Assembly (NCBI RefSeq): GCF_019802045.1
Contig: NZ_JAHVHU010000016.1
Location: forward strand, 62,001 to 126,000
DNA: 64,000 nucleotides
DNA from: Membranihabitans marinus
GTDB taxonomy: Bacteria; Bacteroidota; Bacteroidia; Chitinophagales; Saprospiraceae
Direction: 5' to 3'
Below the pieces are notes generated by a model, which was given only the letters and a program-made list of their open reading frames with translations, did not search any database and was not told the DNA's origin. The translations under genes were made by a program, and so were the position numbers. Positions 18,632 to 27,335 of the stretch are shown piece by piece; position 1 is the stretch's first letter, and every line of letters begins with the position of its first letter.

Positions 18632-18943
18632 TTACAATCTTTTTTTAATTCGATTCAATACATCCATTTTTTCGTGAAGAATAGCGATGACCAAAAATGG
18701 TTGGGACGATCGGTTTATTCCGAAAATATAATGATGTTGACAGCGAATGAATTTTAAGTTTGGTTGGATTTCGGTTAAGTTTCTAGGAAATGGGGTGTTC
18801 GTCGAAAGTTCGATCATACATGCTTCCAATTGATTACCATAGTTTATAGCTTGATTTTGACCGAATTTTTGATTGGTGTATCTGATGATGTCTCGCAAGT
18901 CATTTTCAGCTGCTGGACTCAATTCAAATAAGAGGGGATTCAT
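18632..18943 (-). CDS. RelE/ParE-family toxin
   Basis: A 103-residue protein of the RelE/ParE superfamily: NPLLFELSPAAENDLRDIIRYTNQKFGQNQA, a central ITTP-like loop, and the C-terminal strands IRCQHHYIFGINRSS and FLVIAILHEKMDVLNRI. ParE members poison DNA gyrase and RelE members cut mRNA on the ribosome; ParE is more likely from the spacing and the HEKMD tail. Its ATG overlaps the antitoxin stop codon (ATGA, 18940-18943), the classic arrangement for coupled expression. Confidence 0.85.
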   Translation of the reverse strand: MNPLLFELSPAAENDLRDIIRYTNQKFGQNQAINYGNQLEACMIELSTNTPFPRNLTEIQPNLKFIRCQHHYIFGINRSSQPFLVIAILHEKMDVLNRIKKRL

Positions 18944-19188
18944 TCTTTTAACAATACTTCCTCTCTGACTATCTCTTTTATAGATTTATGAGAGCTTTCG
19001 TTATTCTCTGCGTCATGGATTCGATCCAATAATAGCTTTTTAAATGCCTGCCAGTCTTCATCCTCCACTGGTTCATTCTCGAAGACCCGTGACATTACAA
19101 AGTCTTTAATGGTTTGACCTTGCATCGCGGCCAGTGTTTTAATCCTTCGATGTTCTTCTTTTGATATTTCTATGGTGAGTCTGCTCAT
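18940..19188 (-). CDS. Antitoxin of the RelE/ParE pair
   Basis: An 82-residue protein whose N-terminal MSRLTIEISKEEHRRIKTLAA is a ribbon-helix-helix DNA-binding segment. The remaining acidic helix-rich tail (NEPVEDEDWQAFKKLL and onward) should wrap the toxin. The RHH domain would also bind its own promoter; a palindrome-rich stretch lies directly upstream (19201-19242). It is first of a two-gene unit with the toxin. Such modules help maintain DNA regions or abort phage infection; nothing here decides which. Confidence 0.85.
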   Translation of the reverse strand: MSRLTIEISKEEHRRIKTLAAMQGQTIKDFVMSRVFENEPVEDEDWQAFKKLLLDRIHDAENNESSHKSIKEIVREEVLLKE

Positions 19189-19200
19189 GATAATTACCTT

Positions 19201-19242
19201 TTTGTAAATGTAATCAAAATGTACATTTTTACAATTGTAAAG
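19201..19242 (-). promoter_or_regulatory. Candidate autoregulatory operator of the toxin-antitoxin pair
   Basis: Just upstream of the antitoxin start lie nested inverted repeats. AATGTACATT is a perfect palindrome, and it is flanked by TTTGTAAATGTA on one side and TACATTTTTACAA on the other. The minus strand reads TACATTTTG, close to the Bacteroidota -7 element but with one extra base. This fits an operator bound by the RHH antitoxin (inference). Confidence 0.45.
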
Positions 19243-19269
19243 CTCTAAAAGAATGAATAGGTTCCGTGA

Positions 19270-19488
19270 AATCTAGTGCACCAAGAACTAAATACGTATG
19301 GTTATTCTACGGACTCGGCAATCCGCCCGTTCGCAAGCCTCCCAAAGGCTTACCGATCTCAGACTAGTTGTGGGATCGGTCCATACGGACTCCTTCGTCG
19401 TAAGTTCGCTCCGAAAGGCCCGTATGGATAGGATTTGGAAGCGTAACTTTTGTTAACTGCAGGAACTTCGAAATCGTTGCACTAGATT
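19270..19488. repeat. Non-coding element bounded by an 11-base inverted repeat
   Basis: AATCTAGTGCA (19270-19280) recurs as its reverse complement at 19478-19488. Between them are two hairpins: AAGCCT/AGGCTT near 19336-19351, and a longer one around 19380-19427 in which CCATACGG...CCTTCG pairs with CGAAAGG...CGTATGG. No open frame is present. It resembles a small non-autonomous mobile or intergenic repeat element. Confidence 0.45.
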
Positions 19489-19617
19489 CCCGATTATAAT
19501 CATGTGTGGGGTTGTCGTGTGAATGAGATATAATTCCGAATTCCCAAGAAATGAAGATTTAACAGATCTCACCTCCTTTGCTTTAAGCTCCGGCGGTCAA
19601 TATATGACCTGTCAAAT

Positions 19618-20943
19618 CTATTGCTTAACCAATTCAAACACCCCTCTTGCTGATCCGCCTTTGACCGTCGAGACCCCAACTTCCCAATCGGGCAACCCCT
19701 GGTGGAGGAGCTCGATAAATATTTCGTTGTGTACAAACCCCCCTTCAATGATCAATCGGGGAATATACTGACTGCCGGCCGCCCGCTTTATAGCTTCTAT
19801 CTGGAGTGGTACTAAAAGACCCATCAGCTGGTAATAGGCCACAGCCCATTCTTTCGGGTTGTTCTCTTTTTTTGTGGAGATTTCTTTTGTGTTTAGTATT
19901 AGGTGTTCAAAATCGAAGGCAAATTCTTCCGTTTCTTTAGCTTTTAAATGAGTGTCAGGGTCCCACTTCAAATTGAGAATGTCTCCCACTTCAATATGAT
20001 AGTGTTCACTCAGCCGTGTGACCTGGATTTCATGCTCCCGGCCGAGGAAAAGCCGGGCCGTCCGCACTTGTTGCCCATTGATCCGGAGGTTGTTTAGGCA
20101 ATCATTCTGCAGATCTTCCCCGCTCAACTTTTCATCTGAAAATGGATTTATGGCCAGGGTCCAGGTGCCGGTTGACAAGAGAATGAAGGGCTCTTTCTCC
20201 GAAGTAAGATATGGGATCAGGGAAGCAGATGTATCATGTAAACCTGCGCCGACCTGAATGGGTTGACCCTGGAAGGAGGATTTTGTCCAGGTATCGGAAG
20301 GTCGCAACGCCGGGAACAACCTGCGCAAGCCTTCCCCATCGATCCACCGGTGGTAATCCTCTTTTTGATAATCCCACATGCCGGTGTGACACCCAATACT
20401 GGTGTATTCGGTGATGGGCTCCCCGGAGAATATATAGCTCAGGTACTGCGGAAAATGCAAGACATATTTTACTTTGGCAAACCAATCCGGCTTATCATGC
20501 TTCAGCCAAAAGATCTGCAGTCCGGAATTCAGCATCCCCAGCCAGGGGCTGGCTGTTTCCTGACAGAACTGTATTTTTGGACCGTAATTCTCGAAAAAAC
20601 GATCTTCCAGGTTTTTGGGAAAAGGCTTGAGATAATTAATAAACAAAGGCAATCGATCACCATTTTCATCCAGATAAACCAGGCTTGCACCATATCCTGA
20701 AAAGTTAACGCTTTTGATTTTCCATGCCGCAGTTCCGGTTTCGGGATCCATTAAGTGTGCCATGGTTTCTTTCATCCAGTTTTCGATAGCACTCAGATCG
20801 TCGGAAATGAATCCATCCTCGTCTTCTGTGGTGGGAAAAGAAGTTGATGTTTTCCAGACAATCTCCCCCTGATCATCAAACAAAAACAGCTTTTTATTCG
20901 TCTTCCCGATATCGAATACAGCGTGTACTGTGATCTCGTTCAT
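19618..20943 (-). CDS. rhaB: FGGY-family sugar kinase, probable L-rhamnulokinase
   Basis: A 441-residue FGGY carbohydrate kinase. The N-terminal ATPase lobe opens with AVFDIGKTNKKLFLFDDQG, the phosphate-1 loop; later come GAGLHDTSASLIPYL and LLSTGTWTLAINPF, and near the end RLIIEGGFVHNEIFIELL and VKGGSARGVFEL, the adenosine motif. The family phosphorylates free ketoses. Its place downstream of a rhamnose isomerase and a rhamnulose-1-phosphate aldolase makes L-rhamnulose the likely substrate, giving L-rhamnulose 1-phosphate. It is shorter than enterobacterial RhaB (about 490 residues). It follows the isomerase by 67 bases and ends the operon. The substrate is inferred from context. Confidence 0.8.
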   Translation of the reverse strand: MNEITVHAVFDIGKTNKKLFLFDDQGEIVWKTSTSFPTTEDEDGFISDDLSAIENWMKETMAHLMDPETGTAAWKIKSVNFSGYGASLVYLDENGDRLPLFINYLKPFPKNLEDRFFENYGPKIQFCQETASPWLGMLNSGLQIFWLKHDKPDWFAKVKYVLHFPQYLSYIFSGEPITEYTSIGCHTGMWDYQKEDYHRWIDGEGLRRLFPALRPSDTWTKSSFQGQPIQVGAGLHDTSASLIPYLTSEKEPFILLSTGTWTLAINPFSDEKLSGEDLQNDCLNNLRINGQQVRTARLFLGREHEIQVTRLSEHYHIEVGDILNLKWDPDTHLKAKETEEFAFDFEHLILNTKEISTKKENNPKEWAVAYYQLMGLLVPLQIEAIKRAAGSQYIPRLIIEGGFVHNEIFIELLHQGLPDWEVGVSTVKGGSARGVFELVKQ

Positions 20944-21010
20944 AGAAATATAATAATTTATAGAGCAAATGTCCTCAGAGAGGTCAAATTACGTTTTCTC
21001 AAATTTTTTT

Positions 21011-22294
21011 TTATAATCCACTGGCCGATGAATCACTTCCTCTTTCTTTGACTAGCTCCTCACGAACATTTTGCTCGCGGTAAAAAGCTACCGGATCGAT
21101 TGCTCCGCCTTGACGTCGGCGAAACTCGCGAAGGATCGGCCGTACATCGGTCTGATAGGCATCTTGCAGGATCGCTGAACAACGACTGATGTCATTTTCT
21201 TCCCGAGCTTGCTCCAAGGATTCATAGTCCACTAAGGCTGCTTTAATGTAAGTCAAACCTATGGATTCCAATGATTCCAAAAGGTCAGCCAATGGATCTT
21301 TGAGGTTGTGACTGGCATCGATCATATAGGCGATATCCGGATTGCCGTGTGGGTTGGCAGCCATGCCTTGGGTGATTTCCATAAAAATCAGAAACAACTG
21401 ATAAGGCTTGATGCTGCCGACTGTGATGTCGTCATCGGCAAATTTGCTGTCATTGAAATGAAAACCACCCAGCTTTCCACGGCTAATCAGAGTCGCCACG
21501 ATTTGTTCGATGTTGGTATTGGGAAGGTGGTGACCGAGATCCACCAGGCTATAAGCCCGGTCACCGGTATCAGAGGCCAGTAAATAGGAAGTACCCCAGT
21601 CCGGTATCACCGTCGAGTAGAAATAAGGCTCAAAGGGTTTGTATTCAATAAAAAGGCTCCAGTCTGCCGGCATGTGCGCATAGATTTCCGCCAAAGACTC
21701 ACCGGTGCGCTTGAGTGCCTTGCTCAGGTTGGATTGGCCGGGGTGATTGCTTCCATCAGCCAGCCACACGGTCATGGATTTAGATCCTAATTGGACTCCA
21801 TAGTCGATCACCTCTTTGTTGTGATTGATCGCCTGACGCCGTACGGCCGGGTCGGTGTGTGAAAGGGATCCATGTTTATAAGAGTGAGCCTGACCAGGCT
21901 GATCCTGAAAGGTATTGGAATTCATGGCATCAAATGCAAGCCCGTATTCATCCGCTGTCGCTTTTATTTTTTCGACGTCTTCCGGAATATCCCAGGGAAT
22001 ATGGAGCGATATTCGGCTTGCCATCTGACTCAATTGATGTAACAACCCAATATCGGCCATTTTTTCTTCCAGGTTCCGCGGTTGTCCCCCGATGGGGAAA
22101 CGGCCAAACCGTGTTCCACCACTGCCGAGTGCCCAGCTGGGGATGGCAATTTGTAATTTTGATAAATTATCCAGGATCTTTGACGCTGGGTGATCGGTGT
22201 CACGGAGCCTTTTCTCCAGGAATTCAAACTCCTGGCGGTGCTTGTCCAGATGTCCATTATTGTGGTCTGAAATGTGGTTTTTATCTATTTTCAT
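21011..22294 (-). CDS. rhaI: L-rhamnose isomerase, RhaI-type TIM barrel
   Basis: A 427-residue TIM-barrel sugar isomerase of the RhaI type, found in rhizobia, Gram-positives and Bacteroidota and distinct from enterobacterial RhaA. Features: IAIPSWALGSGGTRFGRFP near the N-terminus, SLHIPWD, DYGVQLGSKSMTVWLADGSNHPGQ, LFIEYKPFEPYFYSTV with a metal-binding glutamate, DLGHHLPNTNIEQ and GGFHFNDSKFADDD. It converts L-rhamnose to L-rhamnulose in the cytoplasm with a divalent metal. The frame runs back to a TTG at 22330, but the ATG at 22294 (MKIDKNH) gives a normal start. It is 378 bases downstream of the aldolase gene. Confidence 0.85.
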   Translation of the reverse strand: MKIDKNHISDHNNGHLDKHRQEFEFLEKRLRDTDHPASKILDNLSKLQIAIPSWALGSGGTRFGRFPIGGQPRNLEEKMADIGLLHQLSQMASRISLHIPWDIPEDVEKIKATADEYGLAFDAMNSNTFQDQPGQAHSYKHGSLSHTDPAVRRQAINHNKEVIDYGVQLGSKSMTVWLADGSNHPGQSNLSKALKRTGESLAEIYAHMPADWSLFIEYKPFEPYFYSTVIPDWGTSYLLASDTGDRAYSLVDLGHHLPNTNIEQIVATLISRGKLGGFHFNDSKFADDDITVGSIKPYQLFLIFMEITQGMAANPHGNPDIAYMIDASHNLKDPLADLLESLESIGLTYIKAALVDYESLEQAREENDISRCSAILQDAYQTDVRPILREFRRRQGGAIDPVAFYREQNVREELVKERGSDSSASGL

Positions 22295-22672
22295 ATTGTT
22301 TAAATTTGATGCAACGCAGCGGACCCTCAAAATTTGCTGAGAACAGACGTGATAAATCGCATCTGTTTAACCGTTGCGACCACCTACGGGGTCAATGTTG
22401 CTATATGCCATTTTTTTCTAACATACTGTGACCCGCACTGTGGGTCAATAGCTCTTCATCTGGGCATTTATTCATTCCTTGATAGAAGCAAATTTCCATA
22501 ATAAATCAGAATTCTCTTTAAAAAGAGCTTTGCGAATCCTTTAGCTCTTAGCGTAACCCTAAAAGCAAAGTTTACCTACCGTTGCGAAGTTTACCTCCCG
22601 ATACAAAGTAGGGAGGCAGGTAGGCGCCCTAACACCTAACGCCTAACGCCTAAAAGCGAAGCGTCCTAATTC
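22295..22672. other. 378-base gap inside the rhamnose operon
   Basis: An unusually long gap between the aldolase and isomerase genes. It holds a short tandem repeat of CCTAACG/CCTAACA units at 22628-22652, and several related TTTACCT and AGGTAGG words around 22570-22625 that can base-pair with each other. No gene or clear promoter was found. It may carry an internal promoter or a processing signal. Confidence 0.35.
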
Positions 22673-24784
22673 CTATCTGGGAAACGCTCCCGGCATTCCG
22701 CCATCGACATTAATGATGTTCCCGGTGCTTTTATCCAAAATGGCGGTCACCGCAAAAACACCCTTTGCGATATCTGACGGTCGAATAATCTTTTTCAGCA
22801 AATTGCGGTTGGCATAGTGTTGCGGCAATTCATTTACTGAGATTCCATAGGCCTTGGCGCGACCTTCGGCCCAATCACCTTCCCAAATCTTACTGCCGAT
22901 AATCACACCGTCCGGATTGACGGTATTCACCCGGACCCCATATTGGGCTAATTCGGCGGCCAGTAGCCGACTCATGTGCATCTGAGCTGCTTTGGCTGTG
23001 CCATACCCTACATTGTTGGGACCGGAGACGAGTCCGTTTTTAGAAGCGATATTTACAATATCACCCCCCATGTCTTGTATTTCAAATACCTCAGCTGCAC
23101 TTCGGGACAGAAGAAACTGACCTTTAACCAACACATCCTGGAGCAAGTTCCAGTCATCCATGGTGGTTTGCTGGATGGGCTTGGAAATCGCAAGTCCGGC
23201 GCTGTGCACCACGATATCAACTCCCCCGAAGGCGAGGCAGGCAGCCCGGAATGCTTTGTCAACATCTTCTTCATCCGTGACGTTGCATGTGTCGTAAGCC
23301 GATACATCCCGTCCAAAGGATTCGTTGACCTCGCTGGCCCGATCTTCCCGAATATCGGTAATAAATACATTGGCGCCTTCGGCCGCCAGTTTTTCAGCGA
23401 TGGCCTGGCCGATTCCGCCGCCCCCGCCGGTAATCAAAGCTACTTTGCGGGACAATGGTTTCTCTGCTGGCATTCGTTTGAGCTTGGCTTCTTCGAGCAA
23501 CCAGTATTCGATATCAAAAGCTTCTTGACGTGGTAATGCTGTATAGGTAGAAATCGCTTCTGAACCCCGCATTACATTCACTGCATTGACATAAAATTCA
23601 GCTGCTACCCGAGCAGTTTGTTTGTTTTTGGCAAAAGTGAACATGCCCACCCCGGGATACAGAATGACCACCGGATTGGCATCCCGCATGGCCGGGCTGT
23701 TGTCCCGTTTGTGTTTTTCATAATAGTCGGCGTATGCTGCCCGGTATTCTTCAAACTGTCCGGTAATTTTTTCTTTGACAGCCTTTCGATCTTCCAGCGA
23801 TTCATCCGGTACCATGTTCAGTACCAGCGGCTGAATTTTGGTGCGAAGGAAGTGGTCCGGGCACGAAGTCCCCAGCGGAGCCAATTTATCCAGATCATTG
23901 CTGTTTATAAATTCCAGCACGCGGTCGCTGTCATTAAAGTGTCCGATCATAGCATTTTCTTCAGAACACAGTCCCCGAAGAATGGGCATTAGACGGCTGG
24001 CTCGGTCCTTGCGATCGGCTTGCTCCAGTGATTGTATTTTTTGACCGCCAAAAACCTGCCCGTTTTTCTTTACTGCATTTTCGATGTATTCGGACGCTTG
24101 TTCGATCGTTTCCAGGCTGTTGACATAGCATTCGTGAGCAGTATCACCCCATGTAAATAAACCGTGACTCCCCAGGATCAATCCGCGTATGTCCGGATTT
24201 TCTTTGAGGTAGTTTTCCATTTGAACCCCTAAATCAAAACCGGGACGTTGCCAGGGCAACCAGCCTATTTCACCGTTCCATAGTTCTTTGGTGATTTCCT
24301 CACCATTTTCAGCAGCGGCAATGGCGATGACTGCATCCGGATGGAGGTGGTCAATGTGTTTGAATGGTATCAGGCCGTGCAAAGGTGTATCGATGGAAGG
24401 AGCCCGACTGTCCAGGTCGTACAGGCAGTGGTAGAGCAGGGCGACCATTTCGTCTTCCATGTCAATGCCGGTGTAGACATTTTTCAGGTCATGCAATTTA
24501 TCGACATACAAGCCAGCGATGCCGTTGCGATCCAGCGTGCCTATATCTCCGCCGGATCCTTTGATCCACATGACTTCTACTTCTTCGCCAGTCAGCGGAT
24601 CTTTCTCCATGGTCCGGCAACTGGTGTTTCCACCCCCATAGTTCGTGATGCGGAGATCAGCGCCGAGTAGGTTGGACCGGTATAGAAAAAGCTTCACCTG
24701 GTCGTCACCAAGGGATTCTTCCTTCTCTTTGTCCCACAGATAGTCCACGTATTTGTATTTTTTGGTTTCCGCTTGATTTGTCAT
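22673..24784 (-). CDS. rhaD: Bifunctional rhamnulose-1-phosphate aldolase / short-chain dehydrogenase
   Basis: A 703-residue two-domain enzyme. Residues 1 to about 420 are a class II aldolase/adducin domain: TNYGGGNTSCR, WIKGSGGDIGTL, HIDHLHPD (metal histidines 143, 146, 148) and GSHGLFTWG (His207). Residues 447-703 are an SDR dehydrogenase: VALITGGGGGIGQAIAEKLAAEG (Rossmann loop at 452-459), NIASKNGL and the YGTAK catalytic Tyr/Lys. The enzyme splits L-rhamnulose 1-phosphate into dihydroxyacetone phosphate and L-lactaldehyde, then oxidises the aldehyde with NAD, matching the TIGR02632 type. It is the first gene of the minus-strand rhamnose operon and is divergent from the GntR regulator 650 bases away. 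Confidence 0.95.
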   Translation of the reverse strand: MTNQAETKKYKYVDYLWDKEKEESLGDDQVKLFLYRSNLLGADLRITNYGGGNTSCRTMEKDPLTGEEVEVMWIKGSGGDIGTLDRNGIAGLYVDKLHDLKNVYTGIDMEDEMVALLYHCLYDLDSRAPSIDTPLHGLIPFKHIDHLHPDAVIAIAAAENGEEITKELWNGEIGWLPWQRPGFDLGVQMENYLKENPDIRGLILGSHGLFTWGDTAHECYVNSLETIEQASEYIENAVKKNGQVFGGQKIQSLEQADRKDRASRLMPILRGLCSEENAMIGHFNDSDRVLEFINSNDLDKLAPLGTSCPDHFLRTKIQPLVLNMVPDESLEDRKAVKEKITGQFEEYRAAYADYYEKHKRDNSPAMRDANPVVILYPGVGMFTFAKNKQTARVAAEFYVNAVNVMRGSEAISTYTALPRQEAFDIEYWLLEEAKLKRMPAEKPLSRKVALITGGGGGIGQAIAEKLAAEGANVFITDIREDRASEVNESFGRDVSAYDTCNVTDEEDVDKAFRAACLAFGGVDIVVHSAGLAISKPIQQTTMDDWNLLQDVLVKGQFLLSRSAAEVFEIQDMGGDIVNIASKNGLVSGPNNVGYGTAKAAQMHMSRLLAAELAQYGVRVNTVNPDGVIIGSKIWEGDWAEGRAKAYGISVNELPQHYANRNLLKKIIRPSDIAKGVFAVTAILDKSTGNIINVDGGMPGAFPR

Positions 24785-25434
24785 AAATTGTAGTTAGTTT
24801 TAAGTTTGTTCATGTAATAAAAGAGACCTGAGCCTGTTATTGCCGGCTTATAAATGATAGCCGAACTATAAAAGTAACGAATTTGGTTCATTGATCTTAC
24901 ATAGGGTTACATACGAGTGTGGGTGTGGGTGTGGGTGTGGGTGTGGGTGTGAGTGTGAGTGTGGGTGTGGGTGGGTGTGTCCCAAACCTTAGACCACCAG
25001 AAAAGCAGCTCGTTTTTATATGGTAGTCGGCGCCCCTTATTTTAGGAAGGGGGTGGGATGACTGAACAAAATCCGCCTTAAAGCGGATCACAGGTAGTAA
25101 ATCTACGTGAGTGTTTGGCGTCCAAGATAGAATAATGCCGGGGATGTTTTGCCCTACGTCTTTAGACCAGGGATTAGATGGTAAAATAAAAACTTGGCTT
25201 TACCCATTAATTTACCTATCATTAAGGACTAAGACCTACTTTTTGGGTATCCCATTCCCTAATAAAATGTAAATTGGGGCCGGGATAAAAACCTGCTCAG
25301 GTACAAATCTACCTGTGGTGTAGGCACTGAAACCACTGAGTTTTAGTTGGGCTGGCAAAATAGATGCTCACCCATAACTCAGTAACTCAATAGCCCAATA
25401 ACTCAATAGCCCAATAACTCAATAACTAAAAGCG
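24785..25434. promoter_or_regulatory. Divergent control region of rhaD and the GntR regulator, with two minisatellites
   Basis: A 650-base gap expected to carry both promoters and the regulator's operator. It contains a GTGGGT/GTGAGT hexamer tract at 24915-24980 and a 16-base tandem repeat (AACTCAATAGCCCAAT, about 2.5 copies with degenerate edges) at 25375-25427, ending eight bases before the regulator's ATG. On the minus strand near 24865 a TACTTTTA word is one mismatch from TAnnTTTG. I could not identify the operator with confidence. Confidence 0.45.
24915..24980. repeat. GTGGGT minisatellite
   Basis: About eleven tandem hexamers, mostly GTGGGT with two GTGAGT variants. The minus-strand frame across it reads as a Pro-Thr repeat but has no other gene features. 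Such a G-rich, slippage-prone tract may vary in length between isolates. Confidence 0.8.
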
Positions 25435-26457
25435 ATGCTTCATTTTATAAAACTGGATAATCTGTCATCCACGCCCAAGTATCAGCAGATCTATAATTCC
25501 ATCACACAGGGAATAGAAGACGGGAATATAGAAGCTGGGGCACGCCTGCCTTCTATACCGGAGATTTGCAGTAATTATGACATTGCCAAAAAAACGGTGG
25601 AAAAAGCGTATCGGCTGCTAAAGGAAAAGGAGATTATAAAAGCGGTGCACGGGAAAGGTCATTATGTGAAAACTTCACAGGTCAAACAACGCCGCCGCAT
25701 ATTTTTAATCTTTAATAAACTAAGCCGTCACAAGAAGATCATCTATGACTCTTTTGTCAAAGAGTTGGGGGAGGACGTCGCGATTGACTTTTATGTGTAT
25801 CACAACGAATTTGCGTTGTTCAAGGAAATGATCATCAACCCCAATCATCCGGTGGTGTATTCGAATTATGTGATTATCCCACATTTTCTTTCGAGTGCCT
25901 ACAAAGCGCGGGAAATCATCAACGAACTGCCGAATCACAAATTGCTAATTCTAGACAAATGGGTCAAAGGAATCGAAGGAAAATATGCGGCGGTGTATCA
26001 GAACTTTGAAGAAAACATCTACGATGCCTTGCACCAATTGCGCTCTAAAATTTCAAAATACGACAAGGTAAATCTTATTTTTCCGTACGATACCTACCAA
26101 CCCAGGGATATCATTTGGGGCTTTCAACGGTTTTGTGTTGATGCTGGAATTGCTCACGAAGTGATCAGCGACATAGAAACTCATGAGCTAGCCCGACGGG
26201 AAGTATATATTACCCTGATGGAAGAGGATCTGGTGCATCTCATTAAGAAAACCAAACTACTTGACTTCAAGCCCATCCGGGATATTGGGATCATTTCGTA
26301 CAATGAAAATCCGATCAAGGAAATTTTATTGGACGGGATTACGGTGATCTCTACGGATTTTGAAGAAATGGGGCGGTTGGCTGCACGGCAGATCATTGAC
26401 GGTACGGCGAATCATGTGGAGAATCCGTTTCGGGTGATTGAACGGAATTCGTTGTGA
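25435..26457 (+). CDS. GntR-family regulator with LacI-type sensor domain, probable rhamnose regulator
   Basis: A 340-residue transcription factor. Residues 8 to 76 are a GntR winged helix: TPKYQQIYNSITQGIEDGNIEAGARLPSIPEIC, DIAKKTVEKAYRLLKEKEII and HGKGHYVK. The rest is a periplasmic-binding-protein-like sensor domain (IFLIFNKLSRHKKIIYDSF, DIGIISYNENPIKEILLDGITVIST, MGRLAARQIIDG), as in LacI-type effectors. This GntR plus LacI-sensor architecture is common for sugar regulators in Bacteroidota. It is divergent from rhaD, so it probably controls the rhamnose operon with L-rhamnose or a derivative as ligand (inference). A strong terminator follows at 26598. Confidence 0.85.
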   Translation: MLHFIKLDNLSSTPKYQQIYNSITQGIEDGNIEAGARLPSIPEICSNYDIAKKTVEKAYRLLKEKEIIKAVHGKGHYVKTSQVKQRRRIFLIFNKLSRHKKIIYDSFVKELGEDVAIDFYVYHNEFALFKEMIINPNHPVVYSNYVIIPHFLSSAYKAREIINELPNHKLLILDKWVKGIEGKYAAVYQNFEENIYDALHQLRSKISKYDKVNLIFPYDTYQPRDIIWGFQRFCVDAGIAHEVISDIETHELARREVYITLMEEDLVHLIKKTKLLDFKPIRDIGIISYNENPIKEILLDGITVISTDFEEMGRLAARQIIDGTANHVENPFRVIERNSL

Positions 26458-26597
26458 ACTCCTGCTGACGCCTTTTTGAAAGGGGTATGTGAGCGCACTT
26501 TCTTCCCGGGAAGTGAATTAGTTGCATTAAAGCCAGAATTTATTTTGGACGGGTGTGTTCTGTAATATAAATTATGACGGTTTGATTTTCATGTATG

Positions 26598-26620
26598 AAC
26601 GGAGCTAGAGCTCCGTTTTT
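26598..26620 (+). terminator. Intrinsic terminator of the GntR regulator
   Basis: AACGGAGC (26598-26605) and GCTCCGTT (26610-26617) form a perfect eight-base stem with a TAGA loop, ending in five T residues (26616-26620), 140 bases after the stop codon. Confidence 0.8.
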
Positions 26621-26648
26621 CCAGGAGGTCTGCAATGCTCACAAGAAC

Positions 26649-27061
26649 GGGAGAGAAATGAGAAAGAGTTCAGCCCATGTAAGAACAAAATGAAAGCTGT
26701 ATTCTGTCGGGAATCTGTCTTGAATATCTGAAAGAGAATCATTTTAATTGTGAGTTGGGACGCTGCACTATTGTTCTTTCCTCTCCCGCCCGAAACGAGG
26801 GCGTTCCGGTTCCCTCATACAAGGTTCACTGAACCTTGTGCCTTCGGCTTCATTCGGTCATCCTAGCCCCTCTTAAAAGAGGTGAACGAGTGTACTCTGA
26901 AAGAGCAGATATCCAGTGGATATCTGACGGAGAGAACCGCGGTAGCGGGCTTATATAACCATTGATTATGTATAATCTGGCTTTTCATTTTAACCATCCT
27001 TTCTCTCGGGAGAGAAATGAGAAAGAGTTCGGCTGATATAAGATCAAAATGAAAGCGGTAT
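26649..27061. repeat. 54-base direct repeat, two copies
   Basis: Copies at 26649-26702 and 27008-27061 share GGGAGAGAAATGAGAAAGAG at one end and CAAAATGAAAGC near the other, and match at most positions in between (by-eye comparison). The spacing is 359 bases. Neither copy is coding. Confidence 0.7.
26907..26925. repeat. Palindromic element, copy 1 (TCCAGTGGA core)
   Basis: AGATATCCAGTGGATATCT is an inverted repeat around a CAGTG centre. It is preceded by a small CTCT/AGAG hairpin and followed by GACGGAG. A second copy with compensated arm changes is at 27487. Confidence 0.6.
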
Positions 27062-27139
27062 GAAGTGGAAAATTCGTTTGGGTGATTGAAAAGAAATCGA
27101 TATTGGTTATTGGGGCGGTTTGCTTTTGGTTTTTGGTCG

Positions 27140-27335
27140 GTCTAGCACAGGATTATGCAGGATTGCCGGATAGTCAGGTTTGCTATTGTCTGGAACAGGA
27201 TTATACAGGATTACAAGATAGTCAAGATGGATGTGGAATCCTGTGCATCGTAGAATCTTATAAATCGTGTTCAGAAATTGTCTGGAACAGGATTAACCAG
27301 GATTACAGGATAGCCAGGATTGATGTAGAATCCTA
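27140..27335 (+). repeat. Three AGGATTA-type repeats
   Basis: Starts at 27140, 27188 and 27280. Each begins GTCTRGMACAGGATTA and continues CAGGATT..., with a GATAGTC or GATAGCC word. Copies 2 and 3 both end in GATGTRGAATCCT. This kind of short dispersed repeat is common in Bacteroidota intergenic DNA. Confidence 0.65.

Noticed and set aside
19595-19609. GGTCA/TGACC palindrome after the kinase gene as a terminator
   Set aside because: Only a five-base stem and no T-run on the minus strand.
22030-22431. Longer N-terminus of the isomerase (TTG start at 22330) and antisense frames here
   Set aside because: The ATG at 22294 gives a normal N-terminus; the extra residues look like translated non-coding DNA.
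24897-25091. Minus-strand 64-codon frame with a Pro-Thr repeat
   Set aside because: It is only the translation of the GTGGGT minisatellite; no start context, signal or conserved part.
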